The notes: generated by a model from the sequence alone, not told the origin. Numbered from the stretch's first letter, positions 1 to 7,997 are shown. The stretch: DNA of 64,000 nt from Bradyrhizobium viridifuturi (GCF_001238275.1 NZ_LGTB01000021.1:1-64000); one strand, 5' to 3'. Program-made: numbers and translations.

Positions 1-75
1 CGCGTAGGTCCGAACTGCCGCAGCCGAACGCATCGGGCAAAATATCTGACTATCGCTATCGAAGGAGAAACGAGA

Positions 76-654
76 GTGAGACTCGTGTTGTTAGGGCCCC
101 CCGGGTCCGGGAAGGGAACTCAGGCGGTCCGCTTGGCGAAACAGTTGGACATTCCTGCATTGTCGACGGGGGACATGCTGCGCGCTGCTGTCTCGGCAGG
201 GACACCGGTTGGCATGCAGGTGAAAGCGACCATGGAACGCGGTGAACTCGTTCCCGATAAGCTCGTCGTCGCCATAGTTGCCGAACGTATTCGCCGTCCC
301 GACGCGAGATTCGGATTTATTCTGGATGGTTTTCCACGCACCGTTGCCCAGGCCGAAGCGCTGGACGATCTCTTGCAGGCGGACCGTCTTAGGCTTGACT
401 GGGTATTGCAGTTGAAAGTCGACGAAGCATCGCTTCTGGGACGCATTCTCAACCGAGCAACCGAAGCGATGGCCAGCGGCAATGTGAGGGCGGATGATAA
501 CGAAGCCGCGCTGAGAGTTCGTTTGGCGGAATATCGTGCACAAACTGAACCGCTGATTACCTACTACCGCGCACAGGGAATTCTGAGGGACGTCGACGGC
601 TTGCGATCGATGGACGAGGTGACGGCATCGCTCAACGAAGCGCTTGATGCGTGA
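76..654 (+). CDS. adk: Adenylate kinase, short form without LID insert
   Basis: Phosphotransferase that interconverts ATP + AMP and 2 ADP in the cytoplasm. The P-loop (GPPGSGKGT) is at residues 7-15 and the AMP-site motif DGFPR at 84-88. At 192 residues it is the short type that lacks the extended, often zinc-binding LID domain. The start is GTG with a purine-rich ribosome site (gaaggagaaa) just upstream. The housekeeping adk of alphaproteobacteria normally sits in the secY ribosomal operon, so this stand-alone copy beside micro-oxic genes is probably a second, accessory kinase (inference). Family call is secure; which copy is the main one cannot be seen here. Confidence 0.93.
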   Translation: MRLVLLGPPGSGKGTQAVRLAKQLDIPALSTGDMLRAAVSAGTPVGMQVKATMERGELVPDKLVVAIVAERIRRPDARFGFILDGFPRTVAQAEALDDLLQADRLRLDWVLQLKVDEASLLGRILNRATEAMASGNVRADDNEAALRVRLAEYRAQTEPLITYYRAQGILRDVDGLRSMDEVTASLNEALDA

Positions 655-775
655 ATGGTATCAAGCGCGAACTAGATGAAGCGGGTCGGCGGGAACGGCC
701 CGCGCCACATGAGACCGAGATACGTGATGGTTCCGGGGGAGCTGCCGCTTCAGCCGACGAGTTGCCTCATACAAA

Positions 776-1036
776 TCATGCCGATGCGACGAGCTGACAC
801 GCTTCGTCGATCTGATCGTCTGGAACCATGCCGAACTTCCTGAGCACAGTGGTCTTGCGCTCTGGGTAGCCGGTGCTCACCAATGCGACGGCGCCGGCAT
901 GCCCGATAGTTTTCCAAAGATGCTTCGCGTGCTCTATCGCTGAGGAAGGAGTAGCGCACTTGAGCTGTTGACCCGCGACCAGCTCCTGATCGGCGCGATC
1001 ATACGGTATAACAATAAAATGGGTGATTTCATCCAT
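776..1036 (-). CDS. Small conserved hypothetical protein (86 aa)
   Basis: I do not recognise a named family. The protein begins MDEITHFIVIPYD and is soluble, with mixed charged and hydrophobic segments and no signal peptide or membrane helix. A good ribosome site (ggagg) lies a few bases before the ATG. A FixK2-type site at 1177-1190 lies 141 bp upstream with no intact gene between, and the gene sits at the edge of the fix island, so low-oxygen expression is plausible but not shown. The two-cysteine content (one near residue 27, one near 80) gives no metal motif. Confidence 0.6.
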   Translation of the reverse strand: MDEITHFIVIPYDRADQELVAGQQLKCATPSSAIEHAKHLWKTIGHAGAVALVSTGYPERKTTVLRKFGMVPDDQIDEACQLVASA

Positions 1037-1176
1037 GGACGTTCCTCCGAGAATATTTTCCGCTGATCACGAAACGATCGAGAAGAGCAGGCGGTACTGC
1101 AAAACTCGCGTGCCGACAGATCTCGCCGTGATCACTCTTATGATTTTAATGCTATGAGCGAATTCGCGAGCAGATA

Positions 1177-1190
1177 TTGACTTAACTCAA
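1177..1190. promoter_or_regulatory. FNR/FixK2-type binding site
   Basis: Sequence TTGACTTAACTCAA fits TTGA-N6-TCAA. It lies 141 bp upstream of the minus-strand gene ending at 776, and 258 bp before the chemoreceptor start, which is further than the other sites in this island. It may act on the small gene through a long leader. Confidence 0.5.
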
Positions 1191-1362
1191 CGACCCGGCT
1201 TCGGCGGCCAGCAGCCGATGCTGCGCGGAAAAGTTGGCCGGTGAGGCAGCGTCCTGGAGAGATCCAGGTAATAGCGGAGCGCCTCGATATTCTGCGGGAT
1301 GCCGGATTCCGATAGGCGAGTTTACCGACCTTACATTTGAGCCAATAGATACTCCGCTTCAT
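1187..1362 (-). pseudogene. Small protein frame broken by a one-base shift
   Basis: Reading from an ATG at 1362, the first 26 or so codons give a plausible basic peptide starting MKRSIYWLKCKVGKLAYRNP. After about position 1296 a different frame continues sensibly (NIEALRYYLDLSRTLPHRP) to a stop at 1187-1189. Adding one base at about 1293-1296 (ctgcg to ctggcg on the plus strand) joins the two halves into a protein of about 58 residues. The family is unknown to me. Either a decayed gene or a sequencing loss of one base. Confidence 0.4.
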
Positions 1363-1448
1363 GGCACGCGCCTCGGATGCGCGCAGTCCCAGCGATACCA
1401 TGCACGGCCAAAGCCGGGGCGCCTGATCAAATCTGGTGATACTGCAGA

Positions 1449-3443
1449 ATGAAGCTAAGAATCTCTCTTGCACATCGCATATACGCGATCATTGGACTCA
1501 GCTTTTGCGGACTACTAGGCCTCGCCGTCACGCAGACAGGCAACCTGGCGACATCATTGCGCGAGCAACGTCAGAGCGAGCTGAAACATCTTGCAGAGGT
1601 CGCGTTGAGTATCGCCCGCGAGGAGCACGAGGCGGCGGCGCGGAACGTCGTATCCGACAGCAAGGCTCGCGAGAATGCCGCAGCCAGAATTGGAAAGCTG
1701 AGGTACGGGAATGGAGATTACTTCTGGATCAACGATCTCCGTCCTGCCATGATCATGCACCCAATCAAACCAGAGCTGGATGGGCAGGATCTGCGCGACA
1801 TAAAGGATCCTGCAGGCAAGAGGCTTTTCGTCGAGTTCACTGAGGTCGTTAAGCTCAAAGGCCAAGGCTTTGTGGACTATCAGTGGCCGAAGCCTGGGAA
1901 GGATGCTCCTCAACCCAAGCTATCGTACGTCGCCGGCTTTCTGCCTTGGAATTGGGTCATTGGGACCGGTGTCTATATCGACGATCTCCAAGCTCAGATA
2001 TGGGATCAAGTTCGGAGTGTGCTGATAGTTGCTGCAGTAATCCTGATCACTCTAGGCGCAGTGACGCTGTTGCTTGCCAGGCGCGTCTCTAGGGCGCTCC
2101 TGGCGATGACCAGCGGGCTGAATAGATTGGGTGAGGGCGACTTCGATATGAAGCTCCCTGGCATCGGCCGCGGAGACGAGCTGGGCGATATGGCGCGCTC
2201 GATCGATCAGTTCAGGGTCAAGGCTGCCGAAAAGGCGCGCCAAGAGATTGAGCAAGATCACGAAAGACGACACCTCGCTGAGATCGCCAAGGCCAGGGCA
2301 CTGCAAGACATGGCGGAGAATGTCGAGAGTGCGACGAATGTTGCGGTCGGAGAGGTCGCTGCCGGCACGGATCGGATGGCGAGGAACGCATCAATGATGA
2401 CCGACACGGCGATGACCCTGGAAAGAAACAGCAGCAGCGTCGCGGCGGCGGCTGAGGAGGCGTTGACCAACGCGCAGACCGTGGCGAGAGCTTCATCGCA
2501 GCTTGCTGCGTCTATTGCGCAGATCGCCGACCAGGTAGGAGCGTCACGATCATTGACGTTGGAGGCAGTGACCGCATCAACGAAAGCTCAGGCGACGATG
2601 AGCAAGTTGTCGGAGGCTGCGTCGAAGGTTGGCGTGGTAACAAATCTGATCAGCGAGATCGCTGGCCAGACGAACCTCCTGGCATTGAACGCGACGATCG
2701 AGGCCGCCAGGGCAGGCAGCGCAGGCCGGGGATTTGCCGTCGTCGCCGCGGAGGTCAAATCGCTTGCGGAGCAGACTGCAAGAGCGACCAGCGAAATTGC
2801 GCAGCAGATCTCCGAGATCCAGGAAGCGACCCACGCTTCCGTGATGTCGATGTCTACGATCGGCGAGGTCATTCGGAATGTCGAAACGGTGTCTTCGACG
2901 ATCTCGTCGGCGATTGAAGAGCAGAACATAGTTACCGCGGATATCTCGCGAACGGTTGCGGAAACGTCGCATGCCGCGCGCGAGGTCGCGTCGCAAATTG
3001 CGTCCGTTTCGGCTGAGGCAACGGAAACGGGGCGCCGAGCTGCGGAGATCCGCGATGGCTCCATGACCATATCGGAAAAGGTAGACGAATTGCGCGCTAC
3101 TCTCATCCGGGTCATTCGCACCTCCACTTCCGACGTGGATCGTCGGCATTCCTCCCGGCTGGAGCTGCATTGTCCTGGCAACCTGTTGCTTCGAGGTGAG
3201 AGAAAGCCAGTCCGTGTTCGAGACATTTCGCTCGAGGCAACGCTCATCGAATGTGCGTTACCAAATGCGGAGATCGGCGAACCAGTTCGACTAACAATTG
3301 ATGGGATACCGGTCGAACTCGTCGGCGCCATTGCTCGTAAGGACCACGAGACCGCGCTCATTAGCCTCGATCTGGCTGGCGATGCGAAACAGAGGCTAAG
3401 TTCGTTACTTTCGACAAGGCAGCCTATGATGGCCGTGGCCTAA
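1449..3443 (+). CDS. Methyl-accepting chemotaxis protein with Cache sensor and C-terminal PilZ-like domain
   Basis: Membrane chemoreceptor of 664 residues. In order: a first membrane helix near residues 10-30; a periplasmic single-Cache-like region containing GNGDYFWI and a late WVIGTGVYIDDL; a second helix near 188-208; HAMP to about 262; the conserved MCP signalling hairpin with QTNLLALNATIEAARAG near 405-425; then an extra C-terminal segment from about 565. That segment begins RRHSSR, matching the RxxxR of PilZ domains, followed by VRDISLEA where the usual D/NxSxxG ends in Ala. It should signal to CheA-CheW, with possible c-di-GMP input through PilZ (inference). Convergent with fixJ. Confidence 0.92.
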   Translation: MKLRISLAHRIYAIIGLSFCGLLGLAVTQTGNLATSLREQRQSELKHLAEVALSIAREEHEAAARNVVSDSKARENAAARIGKLRYGNGDYFWINDLRPAMIMHPIKPELDGQDLRDIKDPAGKRLFVEFTEVVKLKGQGFVDYQWPKPGKDAPQPKLSYVAGFLPWNWVIGTGVYIDDLQAQIWDQVRSVLIVAAVILITLGAVTLLLARRVSRALLAMTSGLNRLGEGDFDMKLPGIGRGDELGDMARSIDQFRVKAAEKARQEIEQDHERRHLAEIAKARALQDMAENVESATNVAVGEVAAGTDRMARNASMMTDTAMTLERNSSSVAAAAEEALTNAQTVARASSQLAASIAQIADQVGASRSLTLEAVTASTKAQATMSKLSEAASKVGVVTNLISEIAGQTNLLALNATIEAARAGSAGRGFAVVAAEVKSLAEQTARATSEIAQQISEIQEATHASVMSMSTIGEVIRNVETVSSTISSAIEEQNIVTADISRTVAETSHAAREVASQIASVSAEATETGRRAAEIRDGSMTISEKVDELRATLIRVIRTSTSDVDRRHSSRLELHCPGNLLLRGERKPVRVRDISLEATLIECALPNAEIGEPVRLTIDGIPVELVGAIARKDHETALISLDLAGDAKQRLSSLLSTRQPMMAVA

Positions 3444-3489
3444 GCCAGTGGCCTTCGTGACCCACCGCGCTGCCGCCCACAAAGCATGT

Positions 3490-4098
3490 CTAGAGGCCCG
3501 CGGCGATGGCGATCCGCATGAGTTCCGACATGCTTCGGACATTGGTCTTGGCCATCAAGTTGGCCCGGTAGACCTCGACCGTCCGCGGGCTGATGCCGAG
3601 GTCGTGGGCGATCACCTTGTTGATCTTCCCTGCCAATAGCCCCCTGAGAACGTCGCGCTCGCGCGGCGTAAGGTCGACGAGACGAGCCTCGGCCTGGCGC
3701 TTGGCGGCGTCGTCCGCCGGTTTGGCCGGCTGCGTCTCCAGGGCATCGCGGATTGAGCGCAAGAGGACCTCATCCTCAAACGGCTTCTCGATAAAATCGA
3801 CCGCGCCGGCCTTCATTGCCTCGACCGCGAGCGCGACATCGCCATGGCCCGTCATCAGGATAACGGGACACGCTACTGCGTCGGCCTTGAGCTTGCGGAC
3901 CAGTTCGAGCCCGGTCATGCCGGGCATGCGGATATCGGATACGACGCAGTCGACCGCGCCGCTCCCCAATTGATCGAGAAAATCAGCCGCCGTCTCAAAA
4001 GCCGTCACGGCAAAGCCGTTGACGTCGAGGAGAAACGCGAGTGAATCCCGCATCGCGGGGTCATCGTCGATAACAAGGATTGTGCGACGCATCGTCAT
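3490..4098 (-). CDS. fixJ: Two-component response regulator FixJ
   Basis: Transcription activator of micro-oxic genes, phosphorylated by FixL. The 202 residues comprise a receiver domain with the acidic pocket near D11-D13, phospho-acceptor Asp55 (VVSDIRMPGMTG) and conserved Lys105 (EKPFED), then a LuxR-type helix-turn-helix from about 143 (LTPRERDVL...ISPRTVEVYRANLMAK). The ATG overlaps the fixL stop (ATGA), so the pair is translationally coupled. In Bradyrhizobium FixJ activates fixK2; here no fixK follows, and the next gene is a convergent chemoreceptor. Confidence 0.95.
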   Translation of the reverse strand: MTMRRTILVIDDDPAMRDSLAFLLDVNGFAVTAFETAADFLDQLGSGAVDCVVSDIRMPGMTGLELVRKLKADAVACPVILMTGHGDVALAVEAMKAGAVDFIEKPFEDEVLLRSIRDALETQPAKPADDAAKRQAEARLVDLTPRERDVLRGLLAGKINKVIAHDLGISPRTVEVYRANLMAKTNVRSMSELMRIAIAAGL

Positions 4099-5525
4099 GC
4101 TTCTTCTCCATCCTCCGCAAACGGGAGGGTAAACTGAAAAACCGTGCCGCCGCCGGCATTCGGCGACGCAACGATGCGTCCACCGTGTGATTCGACAATC
4201 GTCCGGCAGATCGAGAGGCCTACGCCCATACCGTGTTCTTTCGTCGTGATGAATGGCTGAAACAAGCGGTCTGCAATATCAGGGCTGATACCAGGGCCCG
4301 TGTCGGCGACGATGAATGTCGCAACGCCATCCGTCTTGGTGACTCCGACCGTCAGCTCGCGGCGTGGACTGGAAGCCATCGCCTCGATCGCATTGCGAAC
4401 CAGATTCAGCACCACCTGCTGAATCTGGATCTTGTCGACGATGATCGGCGGTATGTCACGGTCGCTGCGGATCGTCACCCGGACCCCTTGCTCCTTGGCA
4501 CCAAGCAGCGCCAGCGCGACGGCCTCCTCGAGGAGCGTGACCGGGCTCTCCACGGAGTGCTGTGTTTCACCCTTGGCAACGAACTCGCGCAGGCGCTTGA
4601 TAATGTCGCCGGCCCGCAGAGCCTGCTGTGCGGCGCGCTCGAGCGCGTCTCGAATTCGCGTCGCGTCCGGCATCTCCGGGACCAGTAGCGCCTTCGCGCC
4701 GCGCATGTAGTTGGTGATGGCTGACAGCGGCTGGTTGATCTCATGAGCGATGGACGATGCCATCTCGCCCATTGCGGTCAATCGCGATACGTGGACCAGC
4801 TCCGATTGCAGTTCCTGGAGCCGCCGCTCCTGCGCACGGCGTTCGGTGAGATCCCGGATAAAGCCGGTGAAGAAGCGCTCACCGCGTACTTTGGCCTCGC
4901 CGACGGCGAGTTCCATCGGAAAGGTCGAGCCGTCACTTCGCTCTCCGACCACGATGCGGCCGATGCCGATGATGCGTCGCTCGCCAGTTGTAAGGTAGCG
5001 TTCGAGATACCGGTCGTGCTCGCCGCGGTAAGGCTGCGGCATCAGGCTCGAAATGTTCTTTCCGATGACTTGGTCCGTTTTCCAGCCAAATAGACGCTCG
5101 GCCGCCGCGCTGAACGAACGAATGCTGCCGTGGTCGTCGATCACGATCATGGCGTCAGGGACCGTATCCAGGATCGACTGCAGATGGGCTTGGCGATTTC
5201 GGGCCTGATCGCTCTCCCTCATCAGCCGGTCACCCATGAAGCCAAGGATCGGACCAAGGATTGCAAAGCAACCGATATCGATCAGATTTCCGGGCTCGGT
5301 CACCAAATCTTTGCCCAGAAATTCGGCGCTGATGAGGAGGCAGAGAAGCGTGGTCAGGATCGCCGGACCGCGGCCACCGGCAAAAGCGGCAAACAGCACG
5401 GCAGGAACATAGATGATCGTGAAGGTGCGATCCTCGAAATAGTTATTCATGCCCGCGCGCATCGCAAATACGAGGGCGGCCGCTGCCGCGGCAGTGCCAT
5501 AGCGGTACCAGATGCTATCGGACAT
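4095..5525 (-). CDS. fixL: Oxygen-sensing histidine kinase FixL
   Basis: Haem-PAS sensor kinase that autophosphorylates at low oxygen. It has 476 residues with four predicted N-terminal membrane helices (about 10-100). In the PAS domain, EHDRYLERY carries the haem-ligand histidine, His170, aligned to His200 of B. japonicum FixL; IIGIGR ends with Arg190, aligned to the oxygen-sensing Arg220. The residue matching His214 is Arg184. The kinase phospho-acceptor is His261 (HEINQP); the ATPase has NLVRNAIEAM, DTGPGIS and GMGVGLSI. The first gene of a fixLJ operon. Alignment to the known protein is from memory of the motif spacing, which matches exactly. Confidence 0.95.
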   Translation of the reverse strand: MSDSIWYRYGTAAAAAALVFAMRAGMNNYFEDRTFTIIYVPAVLFAAFAGGRGPAILTTLLCLLISAEFLGKDLVTEPGNLIDIGCFAILGPILGFMGDRLMRESDQARNRQAHLQSILDTVPDAMIVIDDHGSIRSFSAAAERLFGWKTDQVIGKNISSLMPQPYRGEHDRYLERYLTTGERRIIGIGRIVVGERSDGSTFPMELAVGEAKVRGERFFTGFIRDLTERRAQERRLQELQSELVHVSRLTAMGEMASSIAHEINQPLSAITNYMRGAKALLVPEMPDATRIRDALERAAQQALRAGDIIKRLREFVAKGETQHSVESPVTLLEEAVALALLGAKEQGVRVTIRSDRDIPPIIVDKIQIQQVVLNLVRNAIEAMASSPRRELTVGVTKTDGVATFIVADTGPGISPDIADRLFQPFITTKEHGMGVGLSICRTIVESHGGRIVASPNAGGGTVFQFTLPFAEDGEEA

Positions 5526-5619
5526 ATTCCCCCGGGCAAAGCCCTCGAACCGTTCGACATTACAACGTTCGAGCGCTGGAAGCCACTGGCCGCTCGGCCC
5601 AACGCGGTAGCGGCCTAAC

Positions 5620-5847
5620 CTATCTGGCCCAAGGGCGCCAATGCGTCGGCTGCACCACGATGCGCTCAGCGGTCCCTGACTTTACCCAGCCACCCAAGGT
5701 GCGACGGCAGGGAAAGACGAGCTTGTGAATGGCGTTGCCTTCGATGACGGCGAGCTCAAGGTCTCGATCGAAGGGGGCGACGGCGACCCCCTCCCATGTC
5801 TCGCTGGCGCCGGCCTCCGGGCGCTCTGGAGCATCGCGTGCTGGCAC
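5620..5847 (-). CDS. Small conserved protein, member of an 'APFD...PTHWR.W' family
   Basis: About 75 residues. The core VAPFDRDLELAVIEGN...FPCRR...GGW...PTHWRPW closely matches the core of the protein at 16937-17182 (SAPFDCAIELAVIDD...GFPC...DGW...PTHWRHW), so the two are paralogues at either side of the fix genes. I cannot name the function. The chosen GTG start lies one base after the phasin stop, suggesting coupling to it; a longer frame exists upstream but overlaps the phasin. Confidence 0.6.
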   Translation of the reverse strand: MPARDAPERPEAGASETWEGVAVAPFDRDLELAVIEGNAIHKLVFPCRRTLGGWVKSGTAERIVVQPTHWRPWAR

Positions 5848-5848
5848 G

Positions 5849-6205
5849 TCAGGCGACCTTCTGAGCCGTTTGGTCGGCGCCACCGGTCCGTCGTCCAAAC
5901 AGGTTGAGCTCGATGATACCGAGCGAACGCGCGGTCTCGATCGCGTACGTTGCATCCTGTGCGGTGCGCGCCGTGACGCCTTTGGTCCAGTCCTGCAGAG
6001 CCGTGATCTTCTCTGCCACTGAGGCGGTGGAGTAGAACTTGCGGAACAGCTCCCAAGCTTCGTTTGATTCGATCTGGATCTGCTCGAACCAATGCTGGTT
6101 CGCCTCGATCAGCTTTTCCGAGAATTCCGACTGGACGGTCATCGCCCGATTTGCGGTGCTTTGGATGGCGTCGGCGATGGGACGGGTTTCGCTACGGTCT
6201 GTCAT
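5849..6205 (-). CDS. Phasin family protein
   Basis: Phasins coat polyhydroxyalkanoate granules. The 118 residues are almost all amphipathic helix, with NRAMTVQSEFSEKLIEANQHWFEQIQ and later ITALQDWTKGVTARTAQDATYAIETAR, the pattern of the Phasin_2 type. Start ATG at 6205. A FixK2-type site at 6262-6275 lies 56 bp upstream, in line with PHA accumulation under oxygen limitation (established physiology; the link here is inference). Followed directly by the small 5620-5847 gene. Confidence 0.8.
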   Translation of the reverse strand: MTDRSETRPIADAIQSTANRAMTVQSEFSEKLIEANQHWFEQIQIESNEAWELFRKFYSTASVAEKITALQDWTKGVTARTAQDATYAIETARSLGIIELNLFGRRTGGADQTAQKVA

Positions 6206-6261
6206 ATTCGACGTCCTTCGTTGAGGGAGGTTCTGCTTCCCATGCCGACGGCGCTTGTGTG

Positions 6262-6275
6262 TTGATATGTGTCAA
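6262..6275 (-). promoter_or_regulatory. FixK2-type site upstream of phasin gene
   Basis: TTGATATGTGTCAA, a perfect TTGA-N6-TCAA. Its near edge is 56 bp before the phasin ATG at 6205, similar to the spacing seen at most other sites in this island. Confidence 0.75.
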
Positions 6276-6313
6276 CTCGATAAGCACCCAGCCTTCACCC
6301 GCTGGCCAACAAC

Positions 6314-6508
6314 CTAAGCTCGCTTGGATCCGACAACCGCACCGGTTCTCAAGTTGATGAAATGGACACCGTCGCACGCTGCGCAGGAGATCGAATGCAG
6401 ATCGTCCGCTGCGGCTTCGGATGCGTCGCCGGGAAGCAAGCCCTGAACTCGATCACCGGTATTTGGACACAAAAATAGAACTGGGCGCCACGCCCCTGAG
6501 TCTGCCAT
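6314..6508 (-). CDS. Small zinc-ribbon-like hypothetical protein
   Basis: About 64 residues from the chosen ATG at 6508, beginning MADSGAWRPVLFLCPNTGD. Cysteines in FLCPNTG and ISCAACDG form a CX-type pair pattern like a rudimentary zinc ribbon; it ends VHFINLRTGAVVGSKRA. No named family is recalled. An upstream in-frame ATG at 6574 overlaps the regulatory site at 6561-6574, so the shorter start is preferred. The FixK2-type site is 52 bp upstream. Confidence 0.6.
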   Translation of the reverse strand: MADSGAWRPVLFLCPNTGDRVQGLLPGDASEAAADDLHSISCAACDGVHFINLRTGAVVGSKRA

Positions 6509-6560
6509 TTGCACGATCCCGACGAATGACAACTGTCTAGCGGCAGCGCACCGCTCCGCA

Positions 6561-6574
6561 TTGATGCAGGTCAA
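6561..6574 (-). promoter_or_regulatory. FixK2-type site upstream of zinc-ribbon gene
   Basis: TTGATGCAGGTCAA, a perfect TTGA-N6-TCAA. Near edge 52 bp from the ATG at 6508. Confidence 0.7.
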
Positions 6575-6610
6575 CCATTTCGGGTGGGCGGACCAGCCGG
6601 CACGCGCGGG

Positions 6611-6757
6611 CTAAAAGGGCCGGCGGCGACGGGATGGCAGGTTGCCTGATCTTGCAGGCTGCCTGAGCAGGGGGCGCCGTGCCTGCCGGGCCATTCGGGC
6701 GAAGGTCACGACAACGATCGCGACGACGCCGATCGAGGCAAGCAGGTTCTGCAGCAT
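6611..6757 (-). CDS. 48-residue single-pass membrane peptide
   Basis: A short frame starting MLQNLLASIGVVAIVVVTFA, one membrane helix followed by a strongly basic tail ending RRRRPF. A clear ribosome site (aggag) sits about 9 bases before the ATG. A FixK2-type site at 6811-6824 lies 53 bp upstream and is shared with the divergent CBS gene. The combination of ribosome site, helix and regulatory site makes it a credible gene although too short for routine calling. Function unknown; the positive-inside tail suggests an inner-membrane partner of a respiratory complex (inference). Confidence 0.6.
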   Translation of the reverse strand: MLQNLLASIGVVAIVVVTFARMARQARRPLLRQPARSGNLPSRRRRPF

Positions 6758-6810
6758 GATTTTCTTCTCCTGATGGCATGGTCATATCTCAGACCAGGAG
6801 TTGCTGTGCC

Positions 6811-6824
6811 TTGATCTCCGTCAA
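6811..6824. promoter_or_regulatory. FixK2-type site in a divergent promoter region
   Basis: TTGATCTCCGTCAA, perfect TTGA-N6-TCAA. It lies 53 bp from the 48-residue membrane peptide (minus strand) and 80 bp from the CBS-BON gene (plus strand), so it could serve either or both. Confidence 0.7.
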
Positions 6825-6904
6825 CCGCAAGCGTTGAGGAAGATCAAAGCGAATGGATCGATTTGATGTCAGCTTGCTGCCCGGCCTTGAAGGGAGAACG
6901 GCAG

Positions 6905-7654
6905 ATGCGCGCACATCAGATCATGGCGAGACATGTCATCACGGTCGGAACCGAAGCGTCGATTCTCGATGCCGCCAAGTTGATGATGGATCACCATATC
7001 AGCGGCTTGCCGGTGGTCGATGCGGCCGGAAAGTTGGTCGGCATCCTGTCGGAAACTGATTTCTTGCGCCGGAGCGAGATCGGTACGCAGCGCAGCCGTC
7101 CTCGCTGGCTTCGATTCCTTCTCGGCTCGGGGAGCGCAGCGACGGATTTCGTCCACGAGCGCGGGCGGAAGGTCGGAGAGATCATGTCGTATGATCCCAT
7201 CACCGTGACCGAGCAAACGCCTCTGCCGGACCTGGTTGAACTCATGGAAAAGAAGAGCATCAAGCGGCTGCCTGTGATGCGCGATAGGCAGCTCGTGGGC
7301 ATTGTTACACGTTCTGATCTGCTGCGGGCGGTTGCATCTGTCGCTCACGAGATCCCTGATCCCACGGCGGATGACAAGCACATCCATGATCGCATCGTGC
7401 GTGCGCTTGACGCGGCGAACTGGTGCCCGCTGGGACTGCAGGTCTCGGTGCGCAACGGCGTGGTGCATCTTCGCGGGATTATCATGGACGAGCGAGCAAG
7501 GCAGGCGGCCATCGTTGCCGCGGAGAATGCTGCCGGCGTCAAGGAAGTGCACGACCATCTGTGCTACGTCGACACCTATTCCGGGTTCTACATCCAGTCA
7601 GCCGAAGACGAGCGGGCGGCTGCCGCAAAAGCAACGCGCGAGACGGCAAGTTGA
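6905..7654 (+). CDS. CBS-pair and BON domain protein
   Basis: 249 residues. Two CBS domains are visible: one from MARHVITVGTEASILDAAKLMMDHHISGLPVVD and one from IMSYDPITVTEQTPLPDLVELMEKKSIKRLPVM; a C-terminal BON domain follows (DRIVRALDAANW...RNGVVHLRGIIMDERARQAAIVAAENAAGVKEVHDHL). CBS pairs usually bind adenine nucleotides; BON domains bind lipid or membranes. Start at ATG 6905 after gaaggga rather than the earlier ATG at 6863. The stop overlaps the start of the next small gene. Likely role: a nucleotide or stress sensor in the micro-oxic regulon (inference). Confidence 0.85.
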   Translation: MRAHQIMARHVITVGTEASILDAAKLMMDHHISGLPVVDAAGKLVGILSETDFLRRSEIGTQRSRPRWLRFLLGSGSAATDFVHERGRKVGEIMSYDPITVTEQTPLPDLVELMEKKSIKRLPVMRDRQLVGIVTRSDLLRAVASVAHEIPDPTADDKHIHDRIVRALDAANWCPLGLQVSVRNGVVHLRGIIMDERARQAAIVAAENAAGVKEVHDHLCYVDTYSGFYIQSAEDERAAAAKATRETAS

Positions 7655-7845
7655 CCATTCGCCTCGTATACGTGCTGATTCCCTTGGCTGTGATCACGGC
7701 AATCGGTGCGGATACCCTGGGGGTAGCTGCAACGCTGCTCACGATCTGCGTGATCGTGGGCTTTGCGGTTGCGGCGTCGGCATGGACCGTTAGCGGCGGT
7801 ACGGCATGGCCGCCGTCAGCCCGACCGCCATCCCCCGACGAATAA
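7651..7845 (+). CDS. Small membrane protein (64 aa)
   Basis: TTG start overlapping the CBS-BON stop codon (TTGA), giving a peptide with two hydrophobic stretches (LVYVLIPLAVITAIGADTLG and VAATLLTICVIVGFAVAAS) and a proline-rich tail. Translational coupling is suggested by the overlap. An internal GTG near 7670 is an alternative start. Function unknown. Confidence 0.5.
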   Translation: MTIRLVYVLIPLAVITAIGADTLGVAATLLTICVIVGFAVAASAWTVSGGTAWPPSARPPSPDE

Positions 7846-7993
7846 TCTCTCCGCAAATAGAGCAACCTGATCCGTCATACCCGTCGATCTCTCCCGCCTT
7901 CATCGCAATAGAACTATCTCGGCACTCATGGACGGGAGTTCCGCGGGGACGGCGCGTGATTTCGATGCGTTGCTCGCGATGCGAGATCTGCAT
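7790..7993 (-). CDS. Possible small Cys-containing protein
   Basis: A frame of 67 residues beginning MQISHREQRIEITRRPRG with a cysteine in VHECRDS and a CxxC in GSGCSICGEII, resembling small metal-binding proteins. Its 3' end overlaps the 3' end of the small membrane gene, and a FixK2-type site lies directly before its ATG, too close for normal activation. Composition looks protein-like but support is weak. Confidence 0.33.
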   Translation of the reverse strand: MQISHREQRIEITRRPRGTPVHECRDSSIAMKAGEIDGYDGSGCSICGEIIRRGMAVGLTAAMPYRR

Positions 7994-7997
7994 TCCG

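Larger units (their letters stand above)
1037..1448. other. 412 bp region with a decayed small ORF and a FixK2-type site
   Basis: Between the minus-strand small gene and the plus-strand chemoreceptor there is no intact gene. On the minus strand I see an interrupted short frame (1187-1362, listed separately) and the palindromic site at 1177-1190. The 3' part should hold the chemoreceptor promoter; no convincing -35/-10 pair stands out. Confidence 0.5.

Noticed and set aside
1..75. FixK2-type site upstream of adk
   Set aside because: No TTG-N8-CAA match in the 75 bp available; the kinase is not shown to belong to the regulon.
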